From Thermocatellispora tengchongensis (lineage in GTDB: Bacteria > Actinomycetota > Actinomycetes > Streptosporangiales > Streptosporangiaceae), in the NCBI RefSeq assembly GCF_014202315.1, contig NZ_JACHGN010000008.1, positions 105,342 through 169,341 of the forward strand: a DNA stretch of 64,000 nt, written 5' to 3'. Within the stretch, counting starts at the first letter, position 1. Each line of letters opens with the position of its first letter. The notes beneath the pieces are model-generated. The model made no database searches, was not told the DNA's origin, and saw only the letters and a program-made list of their open reading frames with translations. Positions 51,109 through 59,201 of this stretch are shown here, piece after piece. The position numbers and the translations under genes are program-made.

Positions 51109-52898
51109 CCCGCACCGACGCCAGGATCGCCGGGCTCGTCGGTGTGGAGGCCGAGGTGAACACCGGGCCCGCTGTCGCCTATGCGGGGCTGCGGCGGGCG
51201 ATCGAGGCGCTTCGTGATGCGGGGGCGACGTTCGGGGAGATCCCCGGGCGGTACGGGGTGGAGTGGGCCGAGTTGTTCCCGGGGGAGGGAAGTGGGGGGC
51301 CGGTGCTGGCCGAGATCGCGCTGGCGGCCTCCGAGCGGCGGTTGCACCGGGAGTCGGAGCAGGTTTTCCGGGTGCTGGCGGTGGGGGCGGCGGCGCTGTG
51401 CCATGGGGTGGCCGAGGTCGGGCGGCCGTTGGTGCTGCTGGGTGTGGGCGGGGCCGATCTGCCGTCGTTGCGCGGGTTCATGCGGGCCGTCGAGCACGCC
51501 CGTACCGTGCCGGGGGCCGACATCGTGCCGCGCGACCCGGAGCGGGTGCGCGCGCCGCTCGCCGAGGCCGCGGATCTGCGGGCCGAGCGGGCGGGGTGCC
51601 TGCGGCGCATGGGGCTCGGCCTGGAGCCCGGCGATCTGCGGGCCGACCTGCCCGCGAGCGGGGCGGACGACGCCGCGGGGTGGCCCGACGGCGAGCTGTA
51701 CCGCCGGGCGATGGACCCCGGCGCGCCGGCCGCCGACCGGCTCGCGGCGGCGCTGGCCTACTCCAGGGCGGCGTTCTTCACCGCCAACTGGGAGGGCATG
51801 GCGGTGGTCGCCGCGGCGGCGCTCGGGCTGACCCGCGGGCTCCCCGACGCGCGGGTGCCCGCCGTGCTGGAGGCCGCGGGCCGGCACGACGGGCAGGCCG
51901 AGGCGATCGAGTTCGAGCCCGCCGTGCTGCGCACCGCGGCCGACCTGCGGGCCTACCTGTGCAAGGTCCTGGGCATCCAGGCGACGTTCCGCGGCAGGCA
52001 GGACGAGGCGCTGGCGTGCTTCCGGGCGATGCGCGGCGGCGAGGGCCGGGTGCTGCCGGAGGTCCGCGCCCAGTCCCACCTGTACGCCGCGCTCACCCTG
52101 GTCAAGCGCATGGACCGGGTCGGTGAGGCGATCCGCGAGCTGGAGCGGGGCTTCGCCGCCGTGCCGCCGCGCGCGGGCGAGTCCGGCGGCCACCGGCGCG
52201 AGCGGGGCTGGCTGCACAACCTGCGCGGGCTCACCTGCTTCGCGCTGGGCGAGCCGCGCGAGGCGCTGGAGCACGAGAAGCGGGCCCTGGCCTGCATCGA
52301 GGGCCTGTCCGACGCGAGCAGCGTCCACCTGCGGATCAACCTGCTGTCGAACGTCAGCGTGCTGCAGGAGAAGACCGGCCGGCACCGGCAGGCGCTGGCG
52401 ACCTGGGCCAGGTTCGAGCGGGCGGCCGGGGCGTCGAACACGCCGTTCGCCAAGCACCACGCCTACCGTGCGGCCGGGCTCGCGCTGCTCGCGGCCGACC
52501 GCGACGCCGCGACGGCGGGCCTGGAGCGGTCGCTGGCGTGCGCGGAGGAGTCGCGTGACGACTTCCACGCCTGCGAGATCCGGCTGGAGACCGGCGGGCT
52601 GCTGGTCCGCGCGGGCGACGCGGCGGGGGCGTACGCGTGCTTCGCGGCCGGGGAGGAGGCGGCGCGCAGGCTCGGCGACCCCTACCGGATCGCGCTGGCG
52701 CTGGCGGGCCAGGCGGTGTGCGGCGGCCGGGCCCCGGGCGCGGAGGTGGCGGCCGTCGCGGCGCGCAGCCTGGCCAACGCCGGCCGGGCCCGCGCGTTGT
52801 GCGAGCGCGCCGATTCCGCGGTGGGGGCGGCGGAGCTGCTGCCGGGCCCGCGCACCAAGCTGAACCGGCCCTTCGATCTCGTCAACTTCCAGGGGTGA
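51105..52898 (+). CDS. TPR-like protein of the RiPP-like operon, unknown function
   Basis: I do not recognise a specific family in this 597-residue protein. From about residue 240 onward it is a chain of helical TPR-like units (LCKVLGIQATFRGRQDEALA, CFALGEPREALEHEKRALAC, LSNVSVLQEKTGRHRQALAT, LVRAGDAAGAYACFAAGEEA). The N-terminal 200 residues are helical and may be a separate domain (ALAASERRLHRESEQVFRVL). It has no signal peptide. It starts at GTG 51105 inside the precursor stop and is coupled to the first LanB-like gene, so it probably serves as a scaffold or chaperone for peptide and enzymes (inference). Confidence 0.7.
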   Translation: MTRTDARIAGLVGVEAEVNTGPAVAYAGLRRAIEALRDAGATFGEIPGRYGVEWAELFPGEGSGGPVLAEIALAASERRLHRESEQVFRVLAVGAAALCHGVAEVGRPLVLLGVGGADLPSLRGFMRAVEHARTVPGADIVPRDPERVRAPLAEAADLRAERAGCLRRMGLGLEPGDLRADLPASGADDAAGWPDGELYRRAMDPGAPAADRLAAALAYSRAAFFTANWEGMAVVAAAALGLTRGLPDARVPAVLEAAGRHDGQAEAIEFEPAVLRTAADLRAYLCKVLGIQATFRGRQDEALACFRAMRGGEGRVLPEVRAQSHLYAALTLVKRMDRVGEAIRELERGFAAVPPRAGESGGHRRERGWLHNLRGLTCFALGEPREALEHEKRALACIEGLSDASSVHLRINLLSNVSVLQEKTGRHRQALATWARFERAAGASNTPFAKHHAYRAAGLALLAADRDAATAGLERSLACAEESRDDFHACEIRLETGGLLVRAGDAAGAYACFAAGEEAARRLGDPYRIALALAGQAVCGGRAPGAEVAAVAARSLANAGRARALCERADSAVGAAELLPGPRTKLNRPFDLVNFQG

Positions 52899-55510
52899 GG
52901 GTGCTTTCAGGGACGACGTCCGGGCGACGCGGGGAATGGCGGTTGTACCCCCGGCTGCTGCTGCGCCGGGCTGGCTTCCCCTTCGAGCTGCTGTACGCCG
53001 TGGCCGACGGCCCGGCCGCGGGCGCCGCCGAGGTGTACCGGGACCGGGTGCGGGCCCTGGAGGCGGTGCGCGGCGCGCTGTTGCAGGAGATCCCCAAGGC
53101 CGTGGTGACCGCCGCCGCGGCCGGCGACCGGGACCGCCTGCGGGCGCTGTCGCGCTGCCGCCGCAGGGTGGCGCGGCGGCTGCCCGCCGCCCCGGCCGAT
53201 CTGGATGAGCCGCTGCCTGCGGCTCCGGCCGATCTGGGTGAGCGGCTGCCTGTCGCGTCGGCCGATCTGGGTGAGCGGCTTCCTGGCGCTCCGGTTGATC
53301 TGGGTGAGACCGCCTCCGGCGATGGGACGGCGGCGCTGCTCGCCCGGTACGCCGCCGCCGTGCGGGCGCTGGAGCGGGCGCGGTGCTCGCTGGACGCCGT
53401 GCTGGCCGAGGAGGCGGGCACACGGGCCGAGCGGGTGGCCGGGGTGCTGCGCGACGAGCGCGTCCTGGACGCCCTGCTCCAGCTCGCGCCCTCCTTCCAC
53501 CGGGAGGCCGAGCGCCGCCTGCGCGTCCGGGCCCGCGACGACGCCAAGGGGCGGGCGTTCCTGCGCCGCGCCTACCTCTACGTGCAGCGGCTGGCCGCCA
53601 AGAACGAGACCACCGGCTTCTTCGGGCCGCTCGTGCACGGCGAGGTGGACCCCTCGGCCGCCGGGATCGCGCTCGGCCCCGAGACGCCCGGCGGCGTGCT
53701 GCGCGCGGAGGCGTTCGTGGCCTTCTGGGCGGTCTGCCGGCTGGCCGAGCGGATGGCCGCCGACCCGGAGGTGGCCGCGCGGCTCCCGGTCACCTGGGTG
53801 CCCGCCTGCCGCCGCGAGCCCGTCGCCGGCGGCGACCGGGGTGCGATCACGCTGCCGGGCGGGCGGCGTGTCGCGCTGACGCACGAGCAGTGGCGGGTCG
53901 TGGCGCTCATCGACGGCTCGCGCGAGGCCGGGCGGCTGGCCACCGAGTCGGGCGTGGCCCCCGGCGAGGTGGACGCGCTGGTGACGCGGCTTCGCCGCGC
54001 GGGCGCCGTACGCCTCGCGCCCGAGCCGCCCTCGGCCATGCCCCGTCCGCTCGACTGGCTCATCGCCCGCGCCGAGCGGTACGCGGGCGGCACCCACTGG
54101 CCGAAGTCCCTGCGTGGCCTGCGCGAAGCCGCCGCCCGCTACTGCGCCGCGCCCGATCACCGTGCCAGGGCGGCCGCGCTGGCCGAGCTGGAGCGCGTCT
54201 TCTCCGGCCTGGCCGGCGCGCAGCCCCGCCGCGAGGGCGGCAAGATGTACGCCGACCGCCTGGTCGCCTTCATCGACGCGGAGGGCGACCAGTCGCCGGT
54301 GCGTGTCGGGGGCGATGTCGCCCGCCGCTGGGAGGCGGCGCTCGGGCCGGTGCTCGACGCCGCGGCGCACTACGGCGAGCTGCGGCGCCGGGCCGCGGCC
54401 GGGCTGTGCGCGGCGGTGATGCGGGCCGCGGGGGCCGAGCGCATGCCGTACGACGAGCTGATCCGGCGGCTGCGCGGGATGATCGGCGGTGAGGAGGAGC
54501 TGCCGCCGTGGCCCGGCCACGGCGCACGGCCGCCCGCCGCCGGGCACGGGGAGCCCGCCAGGCGGTTCGCCGCGGCGCTGGCGGAGCTGGCCGAGCGGCG
54601 CCGTATCGGCGTGGAGTCGGTGCTCGACCCGGCCGAGCTGGCCGCGCTGCACCCTCCCGCCGCCGGCCCGTGCTTCGCCGCCCCCGATCTGCTGCTGGAG
54701 GCCCGCCCCGGCCGCGATCCGCGGCTGGTCCTGGGCGAGATGCACCCGTACGTGTTCGCCTGGGGCTCGCAGGGGCTGTTCAGCCCCGACCCCGAGGGCC
54801 TGCTCGCGGCGTTCGAGGAGGACCTGTCGCCGTGGGGCGGCCGGGAGCGCCTGGTCACCGTGATCCGCAGGCGCCGGCACAAGGGCCTGGTCGCCGAGTG
54901 GTTCCCGGGCCGGTTCGTGGAGATCACGGCGACCGCGACCGCCGACGGACGGCGCACCGTGCCGATCACCGACCTGACCGTCACGCTGCGCGACGGCGAA
55001 CCGGTGCTGAGCGACGCCGCCGGGCCTGTGGTCCTGTACGCGGGCGAGGACCAGCGCCCCCACCTGGCCGCCTTCGCCCCGCCCGCCGCCGCGCTCCCGC
55101 TGATCAGGACGCCCGGCGCCGCCCTCGCCCCGCGCGTGGTGGTCGGCGACGTCGTGGTGCAGCGCGCCCGCTGGTGGATCACCCCGTCCGACCTGGGCCT
55201 GCCCCGCTACGTGAGCCCGCGCGAGAACGCCGGGCGCGGCGGCGACGCCTTCGCCGCCGCGCAGCGCCTGCGCGTCACCCGGGAGGTGCCCCGCTTCGTC
55301 TTCGCCCACGTGCCCGGCGAGCCCAAGCCGGTCGGCATCGACCTGGACAACCCCCTCGCCGTCGAGGCGCTCGTCGCCCTCGTGGCCGGCGCCCTGGTGC
55401 CGGTGGCGCTGAGCGAGATGCGCCCGGGGCCGGAGGGGCTGTGGCTGCGCCACGGCGGGCGGCCCACCACCTCGGAGTTCCGCCTGGCCCTGAGGAGGGT
55501 GCCGGCATGA
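52895..55510 (+). CDS. LanB-like protein 1 (candidate peptide aminoacyl-tRNA ligase)
   Basis: The 871-residue protein matches the glutamylation domain of class I lanthipeptide dehydratases: YPRLLLRRAGFPFELLYAVA at the start, AYLYVQRLAAKNETTGFFGP around residue 229, a winged-helix-like insert at about 318-385 (ALTHEQWRVVALIDGSREAG), GKMYADRLVAFIDAEGD, and the closing PRFVFAHVPGEPKPVGIDLD with LSEMRPGPEGLWL. The C-terminal elimination domain of full LanB proteins is absent, as in PEARLs. GTG 52895 makes a GTGA overlap with the upstream gene; GTG 52901 is an alternative. A four-fold 33-bp repeat inserts PADLGERLPVA-like units at about residues 100-143. Confidence 0.85.
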   Translation: MRVLSGTTSGRRGEWRLYPRLLLRRAGFPFELLYAVADGPAAGAAEVYRDRVRALEAVRGALLQEIPKAVVTAAAAGDRDRLRALSRCRRRVARRLPAAPADLDEPLPAAPADLGERLPVASADLGERLPGAPVDLGETASGDGTAALLARYAAAVRALERARCSLDAVLAEEAGTRAERVAGVLRDERVLDALLQLAPSFHREAERRLRVRARDDAKGRAFLRRAYLYVQRLAAKNETTGFFGPLVHGEVDPSAAGIALGPETPGGVLRAEAFVAFWAVCRLAERMAADPEVAARLPVTWVPACRREPVAGGDRGAITLPGGRRVALTHEQWRVVALIDGSREAGRLATESGVAPGEVDALVTRLRRAGAVRLAPEPPSAMPRPLDWLIARAERYAGGTHWPKSLRGLREAAARYCAAPDHRARAAALAELERVFSGLAGAQPRREGGKMYADRLVAFIDAEGDQSPVRVGGDVARRWEAALGPVLDAAAHYGELRRRAAAGLCAAVMRAAGAERMPYDELIRRLRGMIGGEEELPPWPGHGARPPAAGHGEPARRFAAALAELAERRRIGVESVLDPAELAALHPPAAGPCFAAPDLLLEARPGRDPRLVLGEMHPYVFAWGSQGLFSPDPEGLLAAFEEDLSPWGGRERLVTVIRRRRHKGLVAEWFPGRFVEITATATADGRRTVPITDLTVTLRDGEPVLSDAAGPVVLYAGEDQRPHLAAFAPPAAALPLIRTPGAALAPRVVVGDVVVQRARWWITPSDLGLPRYVSPRENAGRGGDAFAAAQRLRVTREVPRFVFAHVPGEPKPVGIDLDNPLAVEALVALVAGALVPVALSEMRPGPEGLWLRHGGRPTTSEFRLALRRVPA
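53192..53323 (+). repeat. 33-bp in-frame tandem repeat x4 inside LanB-like gene 1
   Basis: Units at 53192, 53225, 53258 and 53291 share GGCCGATCTGGGTGAGCGGC and encode 11-residue PADLGERLPVA-type repeats. The fourth is degenerate at its end. Confidence 0.9.
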
Positions 55511-57780
55511 GCCGGGAGGAGACCTGGACCCTGCTGCCCACGCTGGTCGTGCGCAGCGCCGGGTTCCCGTGGGAGACGGTGCTCGCCCTGGCCCACCCCC
55601 GCGCCGGGGAGATCGCCGGGGAGATCGCGCGGCTGGAACGGCAGGCGCGCGACCTGCTCGCCGACCGCCCGCCGGGCGGTCACCTGCCGCGCGGCCCGCT
55701 CAGCAGGCTGCGCAACCTCAGGCCGCTGCCCCCGCGCACGCCGGGCCCGCCCGGCTGGATCGCCGCCTGGAACAAGATCACGACCAGGCTGGAGGAGGTC
55801 AGGGCCGCGCTGCCCGCCGCCGTCGAGGCCGATTCGGCCGCGGCCGGCGCGGCCCTGGCCGCGGTCACCGCCGACGAGCGCTTCCTGGACGCGCTGGTCA
55901 CCTCCGCGCCCGCCGTCTACCGCGACGTGTGCCGGGGAGTGCAGGGCAGGCGGATGCGGCGGCAGCTCGCCGCGTACGTGCAGCGGCTGTGCGCCAAGTG
56001 CGAGACCATGAGCTTCTTCGGGCCGATCGACTACGGCCGGGTCGATCCCCGCGCCCCCAGCGGCTACACCTGGGCCGGGCACCGCGCGTGCGCCGCCCGG
56101 GTCGCCTACCCCGCCGCCCGCGTCGGCGAGGCCCTTCAGGAGCGCATCCTGGCCGACCCGGCGGTGGTGGCCGGGCTGGTGCCCCGGCGCAAGACCTGGA
56201 CCCGCCCCATGCGCGACGCCGCGGGGGTGCTGGAGCGCTGCGACGGGCGCCGTACGGTGGCCGAGATCGCCGCCGCGGCCGGGATCGAGGTGAGCCGGGC
56301 CTGCGCGGTCGTCGTCGCCGGCGTGCGCCGGGGCCTGCTCACCCACGGGCTGTGCCCGCCCGCCACCGTGCCAGACCCGCTCGGCTGGCTGCGCGAGCGG
56401 CTCCCGGCCCACGGCGGGCCGGTGCCGGAGGCCGCCGAGATCGCCGGGCTGCTGGAGCGCTACCCCCAGGCCCCGCCCGCCGAGAAGCCGGCCATCCAGG
56501 AGCGGGTCGCGGAGCTGGCGGGCGAGGCGCGTCGCCCGGCCGGGCCCGGCGAGCGGGGCGGGCCGAGGTTCTACAACGACCGGGTGATCGTGCACGAGGC
56601 GGCCAGGGGCACGCTGCGGGTCACCGCCGGGGGCGGGCTGGCCGCCGACCTGGCCGGGCGCGTGCCACGGGTGCTCGACCTGCTCGCCGAGGACGCCGAG
56701 CTGACCCGGTGGCGCACCAACCGGCTGCTCGCCGCCCGCCTCGGCCGGGGCGCGTTCCGGCTGGCCGACGCGCTGCGGGCGGGCGCCGGGCTGGAGATCC
56801 GGCACGGCGACCGGCTCGCCCGGCGCGTCGCGGAGATCCTGCGCGGTTCGCCCCCCGGCGCGGTGTCCGTCGATCTCGCCGCGCACGCGCGCGAGCCCGT
56901 CCCCCCGGCCGCGCCGGTGCTGTGCTCGGCCGACGTCATGGTGGCCGCGCCCGCGCTGGAGGCGTACGAGCCGGGCCGCACCCCGCTGGTGCTGGGCGAC
57001 ATCCACGACGCGGCGCTGCTCACGCCGTGGGCGTTGCAGTTCCACCCCGACGCCGCCGCCCTGACCGCCGCCCGCGACGACGCCATCGAGCGGGCGCTGA
57101 CCGGGTTCACCGCGCTGAACGTCATCGCGCGGCGCGGCGGCGGGCTGCCGCCGCTGGAGTTCCCCGGCCCGGTGCTCGAACTCGGCGGCGTCGCCGCCGA
57201 CCCCCGCCGGCGCCGGATCGGGCTGGACACGCTGTTCGTGCACAGCGACGGCGAACGCGCGGAGCTGCGCGCCCACGGGCTCGCCGGGCCGCTGCTGTTC
57301 CACAACGGCGAGCTGGACACCGCCGTGCACACCGCGCTCGCGCTGCCCAGGATCAGGCGCCCCGCGCTGCCCGACCTGCCCTACATCCCCCGCTTGACCT
57401 GGGACAACGTCGTGGTGTCGCGGCGCCGCTGGCTGATCGGGCGCGACCGGTTCGACGCGCTGGGCGCCGCGCCCGGCGACTCCGGGCGGCTGGTCGCGAT
57501 GGCGCGGCTGCGGGCCGAGCACGACCTGCCGGGCGCGTTCTTCGCCTCCTCGCCCGCCGAGCGCAAGCCGATCTACGTGGACTCCCGCGCGCCGGCCCTG
57601 CTCGACGGGCTGGTCCGGCTCGCGCGGACCGCCGACCGGCTCACCCTGACCGAGACACTGCCCGGCCCGGAGGAGTGCTGGCTGCGCGACGGCGGCCTGC
57701 GGTTCGCCGCCGAGCTGCGCTGCGTCTACCTCCGCCCCGCCGCGGGCGCCCAGGGGGAGGAGCGCCGGTGGACCTGCTGA
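55507..57780 (+). CDS. LanB-like protein 2 (candidate peptide aminoacyl-tRNA ligase)
   Basis: The 757-residue protein has the same core as its neighbours: TLVVRSAGFPWETVLALAHP at the start, AAYVQRLCAKCETMSFFGPI around residue 155, a winged-helix-like segment at about 230-285 (GVLERCDGRRTVAEIAAAAG), FYNDRVIVHEAA and, near the end, LVLGDIHDAALLTPWALQF and LPGAFFASSPAERKPIYVDS with LTETLPGPEECWLRDGG. The elimination domain is missing. ATG 55507 overlaps the previous stop by ATGA. The divergence from proteins 1 and 3 suggests a different amino acid or a different step. Confidence 0.85.
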   Translation: MSREETWTLLPTLVVRSAGFPWETVLALAHPRAGEIAGEIARLERQARDLLADRPPGGHLPRGPLSRLRNLRPLPPRTPGPPGWIAAWNKITTRLEEVRAALPAAVEADSAAAGAALAAVTADERFLDALVTSAPAVYRDVCRGVQGRRMRRQLAAYVQRLCAKCETMSFFGPIDYGRVDPRAPSGYTWAGHRACAARVAYPAARVGEALQERILADPAVVAGLVPRRKTWTRPMRDAAGVLERCDGRRTVAEIAAAAGIEVSRACAVVVAGVRRGLLTHGLCPPATVPDPLGWLRERLPAHGGPVPEAAEIAGLLERYPQAPPAEKPAIQERVAELAGEARRPAGPGERGGPRFYNDRVIVHEAARGTLRVTAGGGLAADLAGRVPRVLDLLAEDAELTRWRTNRLLAARLGRGAFRLADALRAGAGLEIRHGDRLARRVAEILRGSPPGAVSVDLAAHAREPVPPAAPVLCSADVMVAAPALEAYEPGRTPLVLGDIHDAALLTPWALQFHPDAAALTAARDDAIERALTGFTALNVIARRGGGLPPLEFPGPVLELGGVAADPRRRRIGLDTLFVHSDGERAELRAHGLAGPLLFHNGELDTAVHTALALPRIRRPALPDLPYIPRLTWDNVVVSRRRWLIGRDRFDALGAAPGDSGRLVAMARLRAEHDLPGAFFASSPAERKPIYVDSRAPALLDGLVRLARTADRLTLTETLPGPEECWLRDGGLRFAAELRCVYLRPAAGAQGEERRWTC

Positions 57781-59201
57781 TCGTGCCGCCGCTCACCGAC
57801 TTCACCACCGAGGTCGTGCCGCCGCCCGGCGCCTCGCTGCTGGATCTGAACGAGCGGTTCGTCACCCGCCTGGCCGACCCCGCGCGGCTGCGGCGCACCG
57901 GCCACGACGACCCCATGGCCGCCCTGTTCGCGCGGGCGGCGGCGGCCGTGCTGGAGCGCGGCGCGTACGACTCCGCGCGCCTGCGCGCCGTGGGCACGGC
58001 GCTGCGCCTGGCCCGCGACCCGGCCGTGCGGCTGACCGTGGACGACCTGGAACTGACCGAGGGCACCACGCAGCGCAGCGCCGACGTCCTCGCCGCCGCC
58101 CGGCGCTGCTCGCTGTTCCGCCCCGAGATCGAGGCGGCGGCCCGGGTGGCGCGGGGACGGCGGGCGTACGTGCTGGTGGACGGCGACCAGCAGCTTCCGG
58201 CCGCGTTCGCGCTGGTGCGGGCGCTCGGGCCCGACCGGGTCACGCTGTGCGGGCGCTTCGCCGCCGCGCACGCCCCGGCGCTGGTCGCCATCCCCGGCTT
58301 CCGCGTCCGAGGCGGGCTGACCTGCCGCGACTGGTCTCCGCCGCGCGTGGTGCGCGCCCCCTGGCGGCCCGCCGAGCCGGTGGCCTGGATCGACGGCACC
58401 CGCCTGCCGCGCGCGAGCGGCGCGTGGGCGGGCTGGCTGGACGCCGGGCGCGTGGCCGCGCTGCTGCCTTCCGCGCTGTCCCGCTGCCGCGGCCTGACGG
58501 TCACGGTGACCGGCTTCGACGGCCTCGCCGCCGCCACCGGCCTGGACGGCGCGCGGGCCGACCTGCGTCCGGTGCCGGACGCGCTGCCCGAGGGCACGCC
58601 CCTGGCCTTCGAGCTGGTCGCGGGCGCGCCCGGCATGGCCGAGGACGCCGTGACGGCCGCGCTGGACCGCCTGGCCGGCGGGCGGGCGTGGCGGCTGGCG
58701 GGGCTGCGGCCGTACCGGATGCCGGTGGGCGCCACGTGCTGGGGCGCCGCCTGCCGGGGCGCTCCCGCGCGCCCCGATCCCGATCTCGACCTCGCCCGGT
58801 GGGTCCCCTTCGACGCGCCCGGCACCATGACCCCCGAGGAGGTGAGCGCGCTGATCGCCGCCTGGCTCGACCGGCACGCCGCCCACGCCGACCTGTTCCC
58901 CGGACGCCTGGCCGCCGCCGCGCTCATGCCCGCCCCCGGGCGCGGCGGCCCTGACCCGTACTGGGACCCGGCCGCCCAGGTGGTGGAGGCCCGCGGCGAC
59001 GGGCCGGACGGGCGGGGGCCGGGGACCTTCGCGGTCAGCCTGCGCTCCGGACGCGCCTACCGCCTGCACCCCCGGCTGGTCCCGGCGGTGACCGCGCTGG
59101 CCGGCGGCGATCCGCGGGCGCTCGCCGGCCTGCCGGAGCGGGCCCGCGAGCGCGTGCTCGGGGAGCTGACCCGGGCCGGAGTGGTGAGGAGCCGCGCATG
59201 A
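57768..59201 (+). CDS. B12/radical-SAM-fold-like protein without CxxxCxxC, with PqqD-like tail
   Basis: The 477-residue protein starts LLIVPPLTDFTTEVVPPPGA, and residues 134-180 (YVLVDGDQQLPAAFALVRAL, then RVTLCGRFAAAHAPALVAIP) resemble the cobalamin-binding half of B12-dependent radical-SAM proteins. The place where the iron-sulfur cysteines would follow reads GGLTCRDWSPPR; no CxxxCxxC occurs anywhere, so radical chemistry is unlikely. The last 45 residues (YRLHPRLVPAVTALAGG ... LGELTRAGVV) look like a winged-helix PqqD-type recognition domain. GTG 57768 follows GGGGGAGGAG and overlaps LanB-like gene 2 by 13 bases. The fold assignment is a weak inference from pattern alone; it could be a new RiPP-associated family. 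Confidence 0.55.
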   Translation: MDLLIVPPLTDFTTEVVPPPGASLLDLNERFVTRLADPARLRRTGHDDPMAALFARAAAAVLERGAYDSARLRAVGTALRLARDPAVRLTVDDLELTEGTTQRSADVLAAARRCSLFRPEIEAAARVARGRRAYVLVDGDQQLPAAFALVRALGPDRVTLCGRFAAAHAPALVAIPGFRVRGGLTCRDWSPPRVVRAPWRPAEPVAWIDGTRLPRASGAWAGWLDAGRVAALLPSALSRCRGLTVTVTGFDGLAAATGLDGARADLRPVPDALPEGTPLAFELVAGAPGMAEDAVTAALDRLAGGRAWRLAGLRPYRMPVGATCWGAACRGAPARPDPDLDLARWVPFDAPGTMTPEEVSALIAAWLDRHAAHADLFPGRLAAAALMPAPGRGGPDPYWDPAAQVVEARGDGPDGRGPGTFAVSLRSGRAYRLHPRLVPAVTALAGGDPRALAGLPERARERVLGELTRAGVVRSRA

